Assembly: GCA_010279815.1 (NCBI GenBank)
Contig: QEOQ01000533.1
Location: forward strand, 65,966 to 129,965
DNA length: 64,000 bases
Direction of reading: 5' to 3'
Origin: Brachionus plicatilis
Lineage: Eukaryota > Rotifera > Eurotatoria > Ploima > Brachionidae
The position numbers and the translations under genes are program-made. Shown here one piece after another: positions 30,993 to 41,962 of this stretch (position 1 is the stretch's first letter; every line of letters starts with the position of its first letter). The notes below the pieces were generated by a model, which had not been told where the DNA came from, did no database searches, and saw only the letters and a program-made list of their open reading frames with translations.

Positions 30993-31051
30993 GTCTTGGT
31001 TTTAAATAAAGAATTTATTTTCAAAGCGAGGATAGTCCTCGGCACCAAGAC
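30993..31051. other. Three-way-junction dyad before TPS/TPP
   Basis: The outer stem GTCTTGGT/ACCAAGAC (30993-31000 with 31044-31051) encloses two perfect hairpins, AAATAAA/TTTATTT and CGAGGA-TAG-TCCTCG. It ends 100 bases before the ATG, so it could be a 5' leader structure or a remnant of a structured repeat. Transcription of this stretch is not known. Confidence 0.4.
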
Positions 31052-31150
31052 CATTAAAAATAAAAAATAAATTTTTCTCTATTCTTCTTTTATTTCTGAG
31101 CTAATTTTATACACCCTTTTTTAATTTGTAAATAGAAATTTTATATCAAA

Positions 31151-33457
31151 ATGTCCAGATCATTGGTTGTGGTGTCGAATCGGCTGCCCTTTGTGGTCAG
31201 CTTGGACGAGGCGGGCGAGCCAGTGCGAACAAACTCGGCCGGCGGCCTGGTCACTGCGCTGGCCCCCTTGGTCATCAAATGCAAGGGCTTCTGGGTCGGC
31301 TGGGCCGGCAAAGAGTTCACCAAAGACATGCAGCTGCCTCCTAGCAAGGACCCCACTGCTATTGCTCACTCCATCGAGCCATCTCAAATAATCCCCATCT
31401 TCTACACAGACGAAATCTACAAGGCTTTTTACAATGGCATGTGCAACGCTTCTCTGTGGCCGCTGATACACTCGTTGCCAACTCTGACCATATTCAAGTC
31501 CGAGTACTGGAACTCTTACTTGGAAGTGAATGAGCAGTACGCTGCGGCGGCGTTCGAGGCCGTCAAGCAGTTCGAAGATCTCAATGACAGGAACAATTTG
31601 GTCTGGGTGCATGACTACCATTTGATGGTGATGCCAATGATGCTCAAGAACATGGTCGATGAGGCAAACATTAATTGTAAGATTGCGTTTTTTTTGCACA
31701 CTCCATTTCCCTCCTGGGACATATTCCGGCTGAATCCGTGGGCTAATGAAATGCTGCTTGGTCTGCTTGGCTGCGACTTGATCGCCTTTCACACCAACAC
31801 CTATGCCATTAATTTCATCGAGTGCTGCTACCACATCCTAGGCTCGAGAATAGACAAACAGGAAATGCTGGTCGAGTATGGCAACAAGACAATAATTGTG
31901 CGCGCATTGCCACTCGGTATTCCCTACAATTGGTTCGAGAACATGGCCAAGGCTTCGCCAAAGCCTTTCCACTGCAAGGAAACCATAATACTTGGCGTGG
32001 ACCGACTTGACTATACCAAGGGAATTATTCATAGAGCTAGAGGCTATGAGCGATTTCTCGAAAAGTACCCGGAGTGTCGGGAAAAAGTTGTTTTCTTTCA
32101 GGTAGCAGTGCCGTCCCGGACTGACGTGGACGACTACCGCAATTTGAAAGACGAGCTGGAAAGAGAAATCGGCAGAATAAGCGGGCGATTCGGCACCGCC
32201 GAATGGACCCCCATCAAATACATTTACAACAACATACCTCAGCATGAGTTGGCCGGCTATTACCGGGACGCGCGCATAGCCTTGATCACCGCAGTCAGAG
32301 ATGGCATGAATTTGGTGGCCAAGGAGTACGTGGCCTGTCAAATAGCCGACCCAGGGGTCCTGGTCTTGTCGCCTTTTACGGGCGCTGGCGAGACAATGCA
32401 CGAAGCGTTGCTCGTCAACCCCCTGGAACAGGAAATGCTGGCTGACACAATCAAGAATGCCTATGACATGAAGTACCACGAGAGAAAGCTGAGAATGAAC
32501 GCGCTGCAGACCAGGGAAAAGCTCTTCAATCTGGACACTTGGCGCGACTCATTCTTTGATGCCGTCGACCTCATCGACAGTGTCAAAAAGATGCAGTCTC
32601 TCAACCTGTACGACTTTGAGTCGTGGCTGGACCCTCTGATCCGCGGCTACCGACTTACTGTCATCTTGGACTACGACGGCACTCTCGTTCCCATCAAGCC
32701 TCATCCCGATCTGGCCGTCTTGTCCGATGAAGTGAAAGAACTGCTGCAAAGGCTAATTGACTTCAAGCTGGTTGATGTGTGCATTTTGTCCGGCAGATCG
32801 ATGGAAAACCTGAGCAAAATGGTCACCTTGAGGGACATTAATTTGGCGGCAAGTCACGGCATGGAGCTCAAGTTGGCAAATGGAATAGAGGAAGAGAACG
32901 AACAAGCGATCATTTTCAAGAACAAGGTGCCGGAGTTGGCTGCCGAGCTGAAGGAAAATGTGTGCCACTATGGCGGATGGATCGAGGAGAAAAAGTATCA
33001 TGTGACTTTTCACTGGAGGGACACCAATCCGAGCCTGAGGCCGACAATGGTGCAGCGAGCCAAGGAAATCATTCAGCAGCACGGCTTTCAGGCATTGAAC
33101 GGCCACTGCACTGTCGAGGCCAGACCGTCCATCGGCTGGGACAAGGGCAGAGGGGTTTACAACATTTTGGAGAGACTACATGGCGTCACTTGGGCTGACA
33201 ATGTGAGGACCATATTTATTGGCGACGATGAGACAGATGAGGACGCCATGCGGGCTCTGGCAGGTCTGGGAATCACGTTCAGGGTTGGCAAGCCCAATAT
33301 TAGGACTCATGCGTCCCACAGACTGCCGAACCCCGACGCAGTCAAGATTTTTCTCGAATGGGCGGTAGAGTATACCGAGAGCAAAAAGAAATATTATTTA
33401 ACTACACCGAGTGAAAGAAGAAGCCAAGGTCTGGTTAAAAGAGATCGGTCGCGATAG
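31151..33457 (+). CDS. Trehalose-6-phosphate synthase/phosphatase fusion
   Basis: Intact single-exon gene of 768 residues that should make trehalose in the cytosol. UDP-glucose plus glucose-6-phosphate gives trehalose-6-phosphate, which is then dephosphorylated. The GT20 synthase domain (about 1-470) shows SNRLPF, NSAGGLVTALAP, WVGWAG (48-53), WVHDYHL, FFLHTPFPSWDIFR, GVDRLDYTKG (282-291) and the nucleotide-binding loop AVRDGMNLVAKEYVACQ. The HAD-type phosphatase domain (about 500-745) has the nucleophile motif DYDGT (507-511), SGRS (547-550), GWDKGRG (Lys665) and GDDETDED (691-698). All key motifs are intact. Length and order fit animal TPS/TPP proteins. The start has a good context and begins just before the conserved first strand. 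It is strikingly G+C-rich against flanks of about 80% A+T. Trehalase lies 10 kb downstream on the opposite strand. Confidence 0.97.
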   Translation: MSRSLVVVSNRLPFVVSLDEAGEPVRTNSAGGLVTALAPLVIKCKGFWVGWAGKEFTKDMQLPPSKDPTAIAHSIEPSQIIPIFYTDEIYKAFYNGMCNASLWPLIHSLPTLTIFKSEYWNSYLEVNEQYAAAAFEAVKQFEDLNDRNNLVWVHDYHLMVMPMMLKNMVDEANINCKIAFFLHTPFPSWDIFRLNPWANEMLLGLLGCDLIAFHTNTYAINFIECCYHILGSRIDKQEMLVEYGNKTIIVRALPLGIPYNWFENMAKASPKPFHCKETIILGVDRLDYTKGIIHRARGYERFLEKYPECREKVVFFQVAVPSRTDVDDYRNLKDELEREIGRISGRFGTAEWTPIKYIYNNIPQHELAGYYRDARIALITAVRDGMNLVAKEYVACQIADPGVLVLSPFTGAGETMHEALLVNPLEQEMLADTIKNAYDMKYHERKLRMNALQTREKLFNLDTWRDSFFDAVDLIDSVKKMQSLNLYDFESWLDPLIRGYRLTVILDYDGTLVPIKPHPDLAVLSDEVKELLQRLIDFKLVDVCILSGRSMENLSKMVTLRDINLAASHGMELKLANGIEEENEQAIIFKNKVPELAAELKENVCHYGGWIEEKKYHVTFHWRDTNPSLRPTMVQRAKEIIQQHGFQALNGHCTVEARPSIGWDKGRGVYNILERLHGVTWADNVRTIFIGDDETDEDAMRALAGLGITFRVGKPNIRTHASHRLPNPDAVKIFLEWAVEYTESKKKYYLTTPSERRSQGLVKRDRSR

Positions 33458-33570
33458 TTTTTTTATTAATTTGATTTTTTAAATTTCTTCTATTTATCAT
33501 TTATGTAAATCTGATGACAGATTTTTCTGCAAAATAAGAATAAAAAAGCCTTTTTTTTGCTCATTTAGAT

Positions 33571-33922
33571 NNNNNNNNNNNNNNNNNNNNNNNNNNNNNN
33601 NNNNNNNNNNNNNNNNNNNNNNNNNNNNNNNNNNNNNNNNNNNNNNNNNNNNNNNNNNNNNNNNNNNNNNNNNNNNNNNNNNNNNNNNNNNNNNNNNNNN
33701 NNNNNNNNNNNNNNNNNNNNNNNNNNNNNNNNNNNNNNNNNNNNNNNNNNNNNNNNNNNNNNNNNNNNNNNNNNNNNNNNNNNNNNNNNNNNNNNNNNNN
33801 NNNNNNNNNNNNNNNNNNNNNNNNNNNNNNNNNNNNNNNNNNNNNNNNNNNNNNNNNNNNNNNNNNNNNNNNNNNNNNNNNNNNNNNNNNNNNNNNNNNN
33901 NNNNNNNNNNNNNNNNNNNNNN
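33571..33922. other. Assembly gap (352 N)
   Basis: A run of N from 33571 to 33922. Open frames across it are artefacts. Confidence 1.
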
Positions 33923-34675
33923 CAACTCATTGACAATTTAACAAAAATTACGCAGTAAATGTTTTGAAAAAAAAAGAGGAAACAGTAAGGAAACAATTAC
34001 AATATTACATACATCTTTTAATTTTATATTCAGTTTATAATTTTTACAAAAATTCAAAAATGTCAAAGATAAAAATGTGGGATAAAAAATATTAAGCCCT
34101 TTCAGATGATTCTTGACAAAATTTATGAAACAAAAAATAAACATTTGAAACGAATTCATCAATATTAAAATTTTCATTTTCTGTTGATTTTTGGGCAAAG
34201 CAAAGTTTTTGATCAAAACATTTAAGATCCACAATTTAATTTCAATGCATTTTTTACAAATTAATATCCTTTTCAAAAATTTAAAAATTTAGCTTTAAAA
34301 TGTTATAAAAATATAAAAATCTGCGATGAAATTTAAAAATGTTCTGATCAAATTTGAAAAATGAAATTTGATTAAAATTTTTTATTACAATTAATGTAAT
34401 TATAACATGAAAAAGATTTTAGTAGTTTATTCAATATCAATACAATAATTTATTGAAAGCCCCTTAATTTTAATTTTAATTTTTAATTTTAAATTTAACA
34501 CATCTTCGAGTAAATTTTTTGTGTTCTTGCTCTTAAAAAATTTTAAAAAATATTCAAATTTCTGAATTTTTAAATTAATTCTACAATTTTTTGAAGCGAT
34601 TTTTTTACTATAATTACTAATACTACTTTAAGAATGAAAAAATGTTGATAATACATTTGATTTCATCTTTTCAGA
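33923..34675. other. AT-rich stretch after the gap
   Basis: A/T-run sequence with no supported gene. A long minus-strand frame here (34276-33938) is Phe/Leu/Lys/Asn-rich with no recognisable domain. Confidence 0.45.
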
Positions 34676-34681
34676 GCTGAC

Positions 34682-34792
34682 ATTTCTCGAATGGGCGGTA
34701 GAGTATACCGAGAGCAAAAAAGTAATATTATTTAACTACACCGAGTGAAAGAAGAAGCCAAGGTCTGGTTAAAAGAGATCGGTCGCGATTAA
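34682..34792 (+). pseudogene. Duplicated 3' end of TPS/TPP
   Basis: About 108 bases repeat the last 36 codons of TPS/TPP (33349-33457), including TTTCTCGAATGGGCGGTAGA and AAAGAGATCGGTCGCGAT. A one-base insertion in the AGCAAAAAAGTAAT run shifts the frame, so the copy would end early at TGA. A TTTTCAG that could be a splice acceptor lies just before it (34669-34675). It lies 760 bases past the N gap, so it may be a haplotype or assembly duplication or a true tail duplication. Confidence 0.85.
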
Positions 34793-34912
34793 AATGAGTA
34801 CTTATGATAAGAAAAATATAAAATTGGCTTCTTTTCCCGAATAGACTTGTTTATTTTATATATTTTACATACCCCAAATAATGAATAAAAAACATAAAAA
34901 TTTAATTTTTTT

Positions 34913-36114
34913 CAGAGTTGTTTAAAAGTCACAAGTCTCAAGTCAAGTCCAAGTGCAGACTTTTTTTTTTCAAAGTCCAAGTTCGGAGTAAGAGGATTAA
35001 AGTCACATAAAAAAGGTGAAAATAAAAAAACACCACATAAATATGAAAATGAAAGTTGAACATATTAGAGCAGAGAAAAAAAACATAAAGTTTAACATTA
35101 TTTTTTGAAAAAGTTTAAAAAACATAAATTATTTCTTCAATAGTGAAAAAAATGTAAGTTAATTTTTAATCTTAGAAAAACACGGTATTGTGAAATTCAA
35201 ATACAAATTGAAAAAAAATTCTTCCTTTTTTGATAATTAAAATTAAAGTTAATAGAATATACTTAAAAAAATACTGCAACAAAGAGCAATACACTTTGTT
35301 GCGCCTATTTTACATTTAATAATTTTTCTCATTTTTTAATAAGACAAAAAATAAAATATCAATAAGATTTAAATTGATTATTGGTTTAATTTATCAAAAA
35401 AAAATAAAATAATGATTTTATTTTAGGAAATAAAGGTGCAACAAAGTATGTTGCACTTTTTTGCAGTATTTTTTTAAGTATAATTTATTAACTTTAATTT
35501 TTATTTATCAAAAAAGGAAGGATTTTTGTTCAATTTGTGTTTGAATTTCACAATACCGTGTTTTTCTCAGATTAAAAATTAACTTATATTTTTTTCACTA
35601 TTTAAGAAATAATTTATGTTTTTTAAACTTTTTCAAAAAATAATGTTAAACTTTATGTTTTTATGACTTTATGTCTTTATGTGTTCATATGAAAGTTTAT
35701 ATGAAAGGTTATCACACTTTATAAACGAGTATTTATGCTTTATTTTCTTTTTAAGATAATAAATTACAACTTATATATTTATGTTTTTTACTTTAATAAA
35801 TAAAATTGATTTATGTTTTCCTAACAGTTGTACAATATTTCTATATGTTTTTTTCACGTTTCAATAAATTACAAAAAAATATATGTGTCTGTCTCTTTGT
35901 TTATGTTTTTTAACTCACAATATGTGAATTTCAACCTATGCCAAGTCCGGACTTTAAATTATTTTTTTTTCAAAAGTCCGACCAAAGACATTAGACAACC
36001 CTAGTGTTTATAAATTTTTTGATATAAAGCCTGATCTAGCAAATTAAAAAAAAAGTCTGGTCTTGGAAATTTTTTTAATGACTTGGACTTTTTTGGGACT
36101 TTTAAACAACTCTG
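34913..36114. mobile_element. CAGAGTTG-family element with a nested foldback insertion
   Basis: CAGAGTTGTTTAAAAGTCAC at the left and GGGACTTTTAAACAACTCTG at the right, flanked by ATTTTTTT on both sides (34905-34912, 36115-36122). The flank is low-complexity, so the TSD is less telling here. AAGTCC-rich arms surround an independent foldback at 35081-35660. Confidence 0.75.
35081..35660. mobile_element. Large foldback element (arms ~235 bp)
   Basis: The left arm (35081 to about 35313) and right arm (about 35425-35660) are nearly perfect inverses. They run from AAACATAAAGTTTAACATTA through CACGGTATTGTGAAATTCAA to TGCAACAAAG/CTTTGTTGC near the centre. It is inserted in the CAGAGTTG element and related to 25235-25675. 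Confidence 0.8.
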
Positions 36115-36204
36115 ATTTTTTTACCCCAATTTTATTAGAATTACACCAATTAATAAGGAAAAAAATAAAATGACACTTTTTTATTCACATTGACACCAAA
36201 TTAA

Positions 36205-36699
36205 TCAGAAAAATACCAAAAGTATTAAAAAATTTTTTTTTTTAATTTCTACCACAAAGAAAATTATTTTTTTACCACATTTATATGAACAAGCCCAGTA
36301 TGTTCTCTTAGTCATTTTAGCTCCAAATTTTTCACAAAACATTTCATGTCTAATTAATATCTTTTTGTTCTGTCCAAAAGATCGGAAATACAAATTTTTT
36401 TCTTTTCTCTGAAGAGGAACAGCAGCAGAATTTTCATCGTTTAAATGATTTAAATGTTGATTGTCTTAAACATAACTTTGAAATTTTTTTTAGCTATCAC
36501 TATTTTTAACTTTGAAATTTTTTGCAATCTTTTTTGTTAAATTCACAATTCTATGTGTGTTTTTGAATTCTTTCAACGATTCACATTCTTGAACACAATC
36601 CTAAGTGTTTGTTGTACTTCTTTTATTTGTGGAAATGTCATCAGTCTCATTGCTTGTATCATTAAAGTTATTTTCTAGAATACTTGCAGAACTAAACAT
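36205..36699 (-). pseudogene. FLYWCH-like zinc-finger frame with nonsense codons
   Basis: A single minus-strand frame from ATG 36699 is interrupted by TAG and two TAA codons but has no shift. Its C-terminal part, FRSFGQNKKILIRHEMF then KRTYWACSYKCGKK, resembles a FLYWCH-type finger (F...S..G...L...G..F......K..YW.C......C), often part of MULE-type transposon proteins. The low-complexity Ser/Asn-rich N-terminus is not informative. Probably a dead transposon gene. Confidence 0.45.
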
Positions 36700-36826
36700 T
36701 TTTGAATAATGGAACATTTAATAATTTCAATTTCTTAGATAGGATTTTTTAAGTGTCAAAAAAAAATGGTTTCATTTTAATAAATAAGGTGCCTCCAGAA
36801 TATTTAATTTATTTATAATGAAAAAT

Positions 36827-37059
36827 CAGAGTTGTTTGAAAGTCAAGTCAAGTCAAGTCCGGGCTTTAAAATTTTGAATACTGGAGAAATATTGTGAAGA
36901 CTTTTATGTTAAAATTGCAAGAAAATTCTGAAATATGGCAAATCTATATGCATCAAACAACCCAAGACTATGTAAATTTTTTGATTTAAAGTCATATCAA
37001 GCAAATTTAAAAAAAAAGTCTGGACATGAACTTTTCTTTGGGACTTTTAAACAAATCTG
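36827..37059. mobile_element. CAGAGTTG-family element, 233 bp, perfect TSD
   Basis: CAGAGTTGTTTGAAAGTC at the left and GACTTTTAAACAAATCTG at the right, flanked by TGAAAAAT on both sides (36819-36826, 37060-37067). The interior carries AAGTCAAGTCAAGTCC repeats. Confidence 0.85.
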
Positions 37060-37743
37060 TGAAAAATTAATAAAAAATTCAACATTTCTTACCATTTTTT
37101 GCCAAATTTTACGTAAAATTCCACACTTTTTGGTAAAATTTGGTATAATTTTGTAATGAAAATATAAATCATGGAAAAATTTAATCATTGTATAAATACA
37201 AAAACAAAAAAAATTTGGTTATCAATTTTTGATCACAAATAGTACACTTAGTACACACATTCTGGACATGACCCCAATAATATGTATTTAAAAAAATAAT
37301 ATACTGAATTAGGAACAAAATAAAAACATTTTAATTTTTTTTTGTAATTAATGGCAATTAAATTTAAATTTATCACTATTTTAATTTATTAATAAATGAT
37401 TGATTTAAGTGAAACTTTTATACCATTAAAAAAACAAAATTAATTATTAAATAATCCCATAATGCTCAATAAAAATTGCCACTTTAAAATTTATAACAAA
37501 AAAACATATGAATAATAAATAAACTGTTGAATACTTAAACATTTTGCACCTGTCATTATTAACAATAAGTCTATTTTATTTGTCCATTATATTATATTTT
37601 ATTTTTTTTATCTTATTTTTTTTTTTTATTTTTATAATTTTTTTATACTGATAATATCACTAGTTCGATACAGATAAACAAGTAAAAAATTAAACTCTAA
37701 AATAACTCTGTAATTAAAAAAAAAAAAAGTGTGATTGAAGAAA

Positions 37744-37990
37744 TAACAATTCTCAAGATCAGGCTTTTGAACCTAATTCTAAAAGAAAAACTAGAGGAAA
37801 GGGTAAAAGTTATTTTCCTTTCTGTAGTTTTCGCTCTTTGGAGGATACTAAAAAATGCTTTGATTGGGAATTTGAGGAAAATAACTGGATTGTAAAAAGA
37901 GCGACAGAAACTTTGCAAGCAGATATAATATGGTATCAATGTACAAAATGTGATATTAAACTTAAAATTAAACCCTATTTGGAAAATTAA
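37744..37990 (+). pseudogene. Possible transposon-associated zinc-binding domain fragment
   Basis: About 82 plus-strand codons without a start Met, ending at TAA. The sequence SYFPFCSFRSLEDTKKCFDWE then NNWIVKRA and WYQCTKC has spaced Cys and Trp residues, like the DNA-binding fingers at the start of MULE/FAR1-type transposases. Identification is weak. Confidence 0.25.
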
Positions 37991-38395
37991 TAAAGAAAAA
38001 ACGAGGAAGACCAGCTCGATCGAAAAACACAATTAAATAATTTAAGTTTTTTTTGTACTTAAAAAATATATTCTGTTTTTATTTTTTATTTTTAAGTCTA
38101 TTTTTCTAAAAATTTTTTTCTAAATCAAGTATTTTAGTTTATTTATTTAAATAAAATAAACACAAGTAATAATTATATGCCAAAAAAAAATTGTCACAAT
38201 TTGTCGAAATTGAACTTTTTTTTATACTCAATAAACAAATAAGAAGATTTTTTTTAATCTTTATTTATTAAATGCTGGCCACTTCTAGCCTTTGGAAATT
38301 ACAAAAAAGAAAGAAAAGAATTAACAAAGAAACTAAAGAAAAATACACCGAGCTATTTAAATATTTTAAATACCCATTTAGAAATCAAAATCAAC

Positions 38396-38554
38396 GGCAA
38401 AATGTAGATAATTTTACATTTTTTGTGCAATATTTCAGAAAATAAAAAAAACTCTTCCAAATTATTAAAATTTAAAATAAAAATTTTATGAAATTTTGCA
38501 CAAAAAATCTAAAAATATGAAAATGTAAAAATGTAAAATTATCTACATTTTGCC
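38396..38554. mobile_element. 159-bp MITE with GGCAAAATG ends
   Basis: GGCAAAATGTAGATAATTTT and its inverse form TIRs of about 24 bases. The flanks AAATCAAC and AAATAAAC match at 7 of 8 positions. The first bases of the TIR resemble those of the GGCAAATTGAAG family. Confidence 0.75.
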
Positions 38555-38754
38555 AAATAAACAGCATTTTATTTAAAATTAAAGTTTGAAATTTTTTATA
38601 CAAAAATTTTCATTTTTTGCCTCGAACCAGAATTGTTCATAAGAAGAATCACCAAAGAGGTTTAAACTATTAAACAATCTAATAAATATTTTATTTTATT
38701 TCTCTGGCAATTTGGTATATGCTGATAAAATGATTTATTTTGATTTTTCTACTA

Positions 38755-40360
38755 CTATTTTTTTCTGATTGCAAAAATTTTGTCAAAAGAATCTTTAAAA
38801 TCTTGATTCAAATTTCTAAACAAAATAATTGAATAGGCATTCGAAAGAATGTAAAACAGCTCACCAAATTCCAAATAATTCGAACAAATTCTGCTATACT
38901 TGAAGCAAATATTTTCATGTCCTATGTTCGGATTGATTTTATTTATGAATACATATAACGCTACACCAAAATGACCCAACTTGATTCATTAATTTTATTA
39001 ATTTGTATCATTAATTTGTATATTTAAGGCCACAAAAACGTCAAGAATGTGATCAGTGATCTTTAATGTTCACCAACCCTGTGACTAGGACCAGACCACC
39101 AAATAGGTGATCTTTTGATCACAAAACAAGGTAGACCCCTATGGTTATCACGCAAAATGTGGGATTCATTAAAGTGGTCATAAAGTTTAATATTTCTGAA
39201 AAAAAAATTAAATCTGTATAACTTGATTTTGATTTTGAATTGATTAATTCAGTCTGCATGCAATTGTTTAGTAATGAATTTAAAAGTTGGCTATCAGCAG
39301 CATTGACTGGACAGAACAAATCAGAATAATTTTTTAAATTTTTTAGGAGCATCTTCAGTGTCATTGTACAATTGGTATAAAATGGTGTGACCACTAAAAC
39401 CCGAGTTGAATTAGAACCATAGAAATCTTTGAATAAACAAAAATCTTCATTCGGAAATTGATAGTCATCTAAAATCCAGAACTTAATAGTTCTATTTATA
39501 TTTTTTTTATTTTTTATAAAAACGCTTAATAAATTAAATTTTTTGTGCAGAAATTCTGCCAGGTTTTCAAAAGAAATTTCCAAATTTACAAGCTGGTGAA
39601 ATTTTATAGAAAAATTTAATCCAATTGACCTGAAAGATCCAAGTAGATAATTTATTGTCTAAAAAATGTCAGAATTAATCATTTTTTCCTCTAAATCTAT
39701 TCTATAAGCATAAAAATAAATTTTTTGAATGTAGTTCCTTAATGTTTTATTGACTGACAAAAATCCAAGCATATTTTTTTTCAAAAAATTATCTGCCAGG
39801 CCATAAAACTTGAGGGATTCAATGTGACAATTTGCAAATATAAGGGGACATGTTTTTCTAGAATAGGCTACCGAGAAACCGAATCCAACTGATTGTACTC
39901 TTCCAAAAGGATCAGAACTTTGATTAGAAAAACAATTGAAAGAGCCATTTGTTAGAACATTAAATTTAGAATAAAAAAAATTAATTGAATTTATTTTAAC
40001 AAAGGAGGAAAATCTTTGAAAAATGTTCGAATTTGATTCAATAGCTTTTATGGAAATAAACTGCAAGTCGAGTGTGTATTTTGGCAAAGTAATTGGTGCT
40101 TCTAATAGAAATGAATTGTCCAAGACCACTTCTCTCTTTGAAATTAGACTAATGACATAAGGGGAAAAATTTAAATCAAAACAATTTAAATCTAATGGTT
40201 TTTGAAAATTAAATAGCATGCTTACTTCTACTAAATATTTATTAGTAAAAGTTGATCTTGATATATCATCGTACATGCTACAATTATTATTTATATATTC
40301 AATACAACCATTGGGCCTGGTAATATGAAAAGCTATGGCAATTGCCAAATAAAAAATCAT
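38755..40360 (-). pseudogene. Broken putative 7TM receptor with Cys-containing ectodomain
   Basis: The N-terminal frame starts at 40360 with a likely signal peptide (MIFYLAIAIAFHI) and continues in the same frame past a TAG (39661-39659) to 39119. Together these give about 410 codons of mostly extracellular sequence with scattered Cys. The frame ends in the start of a hydrophobic helix (NPTFCVITIGVYLVL), where a GATCA-rich repeat (about 39027-39125) intrudes. A separate frame at 38979-38755 (ILSNAYSIILFRNLNQDFKDSF) looks like the end of a rhodopsin-type receptor: the last helix, then N-x-x-F-x-x-x-F. The middle helices are missing. I call it a degenerate lineage-specific receptor gene. The 7TM assignment is an inference from the two ends only. 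Confidence 0.4.
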
Positions 40361-41460
40361 TTTTATTCTTTGTTTTTTATTTTAAGAAAGCATATTATTT
40401 TATTATTTAAATAGAAAAAAGAGAACCGGAACTTTTCAAATTTATTTGTAAATTGAGATAAAAATTGATTAAAGATTAAAGCTCTTTTAATTTTTTTTTT
40501 TATCGTGGATTTAAATCACGTTTTTTAGCTGCATGTTAAATATTTTTCTAAAAAATAAAATTAAATAATTACATACAATAAAATAAAATAAAATCACATA
40601 ATTAATCTAATCCCATATAAATTTAATGAAATTTTCTAATGTTTATTTTAATTTTTTAATTTTTTTTTTTATTCAATTTATGATAAAATTTAAAACTGGT
40701 CAACAAATTTTGGATGAAAACATTTTTTTGAATTAATCTCTGTTTTACCGTGATTAATTTTTCAAAAAAAATTGGTTATTTTTTCATTTTAACATTTATT
40801 TTTTAATTTGAAGATTTGTTATGAGTAAAAGAATATTTTGAAAAATTTGTTTTTTAGTATTTTTATTCAGAGTGTTTCTTTCTTTGACTTTTTTTAATTG
40901 AAAATAAAAGAAAGAAGAAAAAGAATAGGAAGTAAAGAAAATTTTCGAATGATTTTGTAAAACAATTAATTAAGTTACTTAATTAATGGTTTCTTCTTTG
41001 TAATTATTGAAAATTTTTTTAATTTAATTTCAAAAGAAAATATAAAATTAATAACTGAGAATTAATATACTTTTTTTTTATTTTTTAGTGAGCTGGTATA
41101 ATATGATAAAGAAAAAATGAAATCAAACAAAAAGAATTTGTTTTCTGTCTATTTTAATTATTTAAAATAGGAGCAAAAAACCTTTTATCACTCTTTTAGG
41201 ACACTCTTTTATCTAATTTCTGTCTAACTTTTCTTTTTTTTCTGAACACTTCTATACTTAAAGATTTATAGGCTGTCATTATTATATTTCAATTCCTCTT
41301 TTTTAACTATTTTCTATATTTTAATATTTTTCAAAATTTAAATTTTTTAAATTTACACTTGGTTTAATTTTTTGTATTTGAATTACAAAATGTATCTACG
41401 GTTGAATTAACATTCAAAAAGTTATTTTAACATTCTGATACCCTTGAAGAAGTAAGTACC
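40361..41460. other. AT-rich intergenic stretch
   Basis: Homopolymer-rich DNA with no supported gene or clear repeat structure. Confidence 0.45.
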
Positions 41461-41778
41461 CTTGAAGAGAGGCGAAAAAGAGGTGATTTAATCCAAATTT
41501 ACAAACTAGTCAAAGGTATGGAAAATATAAATTTAATAAATGGAATTAATTATGCAAAAACAACAACAGGAACAGCTGGTAATTTAAGAAGACATGACAA
41601 AAGACTAGCGAGAGAACTGAACAAGAAGGGTCCTCATCGTTTCAACTTTTTAACTAATAGGGTGGTGGACATTTGGAATGGTTTGTCAACAAGAGTTGTA
41701 AATGCTGTTTCACTCAATAGTTTCAAGGCAATAATCGACAAAGAAGTTTTTAGTATGGATAAAAGCAAAGACTGTTAA
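41461..41778 (+). pseudogene. 3' end of a LINE reverse transcriptase ORF
   Basis: Plus-strand codons LEERRKRGDLIQIYKLVKG, then TAGNLRRHDKRL, HRFNFLTNRVVDIWNGL and NSFKAIIDKEV match the conserved end of many CR1/Jockey-type ORF2 proteins (L..RR.RGDL...YK...; R..FF.NRV...WN.L; SFK..LD). The frame is open to its natural stop but has lost everything upstream. A GGCCGGCCGGCCGGC run follows at about 41850. Confidence 0.65.
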
Positions 41779-41962
41779 GGTTCTTAATGGACCAGGCGCC
41801 ATATTGGCATTGGTAAAGCGATCTTTTTTGTCAGGTTAAGATAAAATGGCCGGCCGGCCGGCTGGCGTTACGATTTATAATTTAAATAAATTTTTTTATT
41901 GTCTTAAAAATTATTTGTCCAGCTATTAACTTGATTGTCCAGGTAATAATCACTAATAAACG

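Noticed and set aside
31160..33198. Several long frames on both strands overlapping TPS/TPP
   Set aside because: They are shadows produced by the G+C-rich coding sequence and show no domain.
33497..33996. Two long open frames of about 140 codons
   Set aside because: They are almost entirely the N gap.
33938..34276. 112-codon minus-strand frame
   Set aside because: Composition is that of random AT-rich DNA and no motif is visible.
41840..41870. GGCCGGCCGGCCGGC as a possible regulatory island
   Set aside because: It follows a LINE 3' end and looks like simple-sequence tail DNA.
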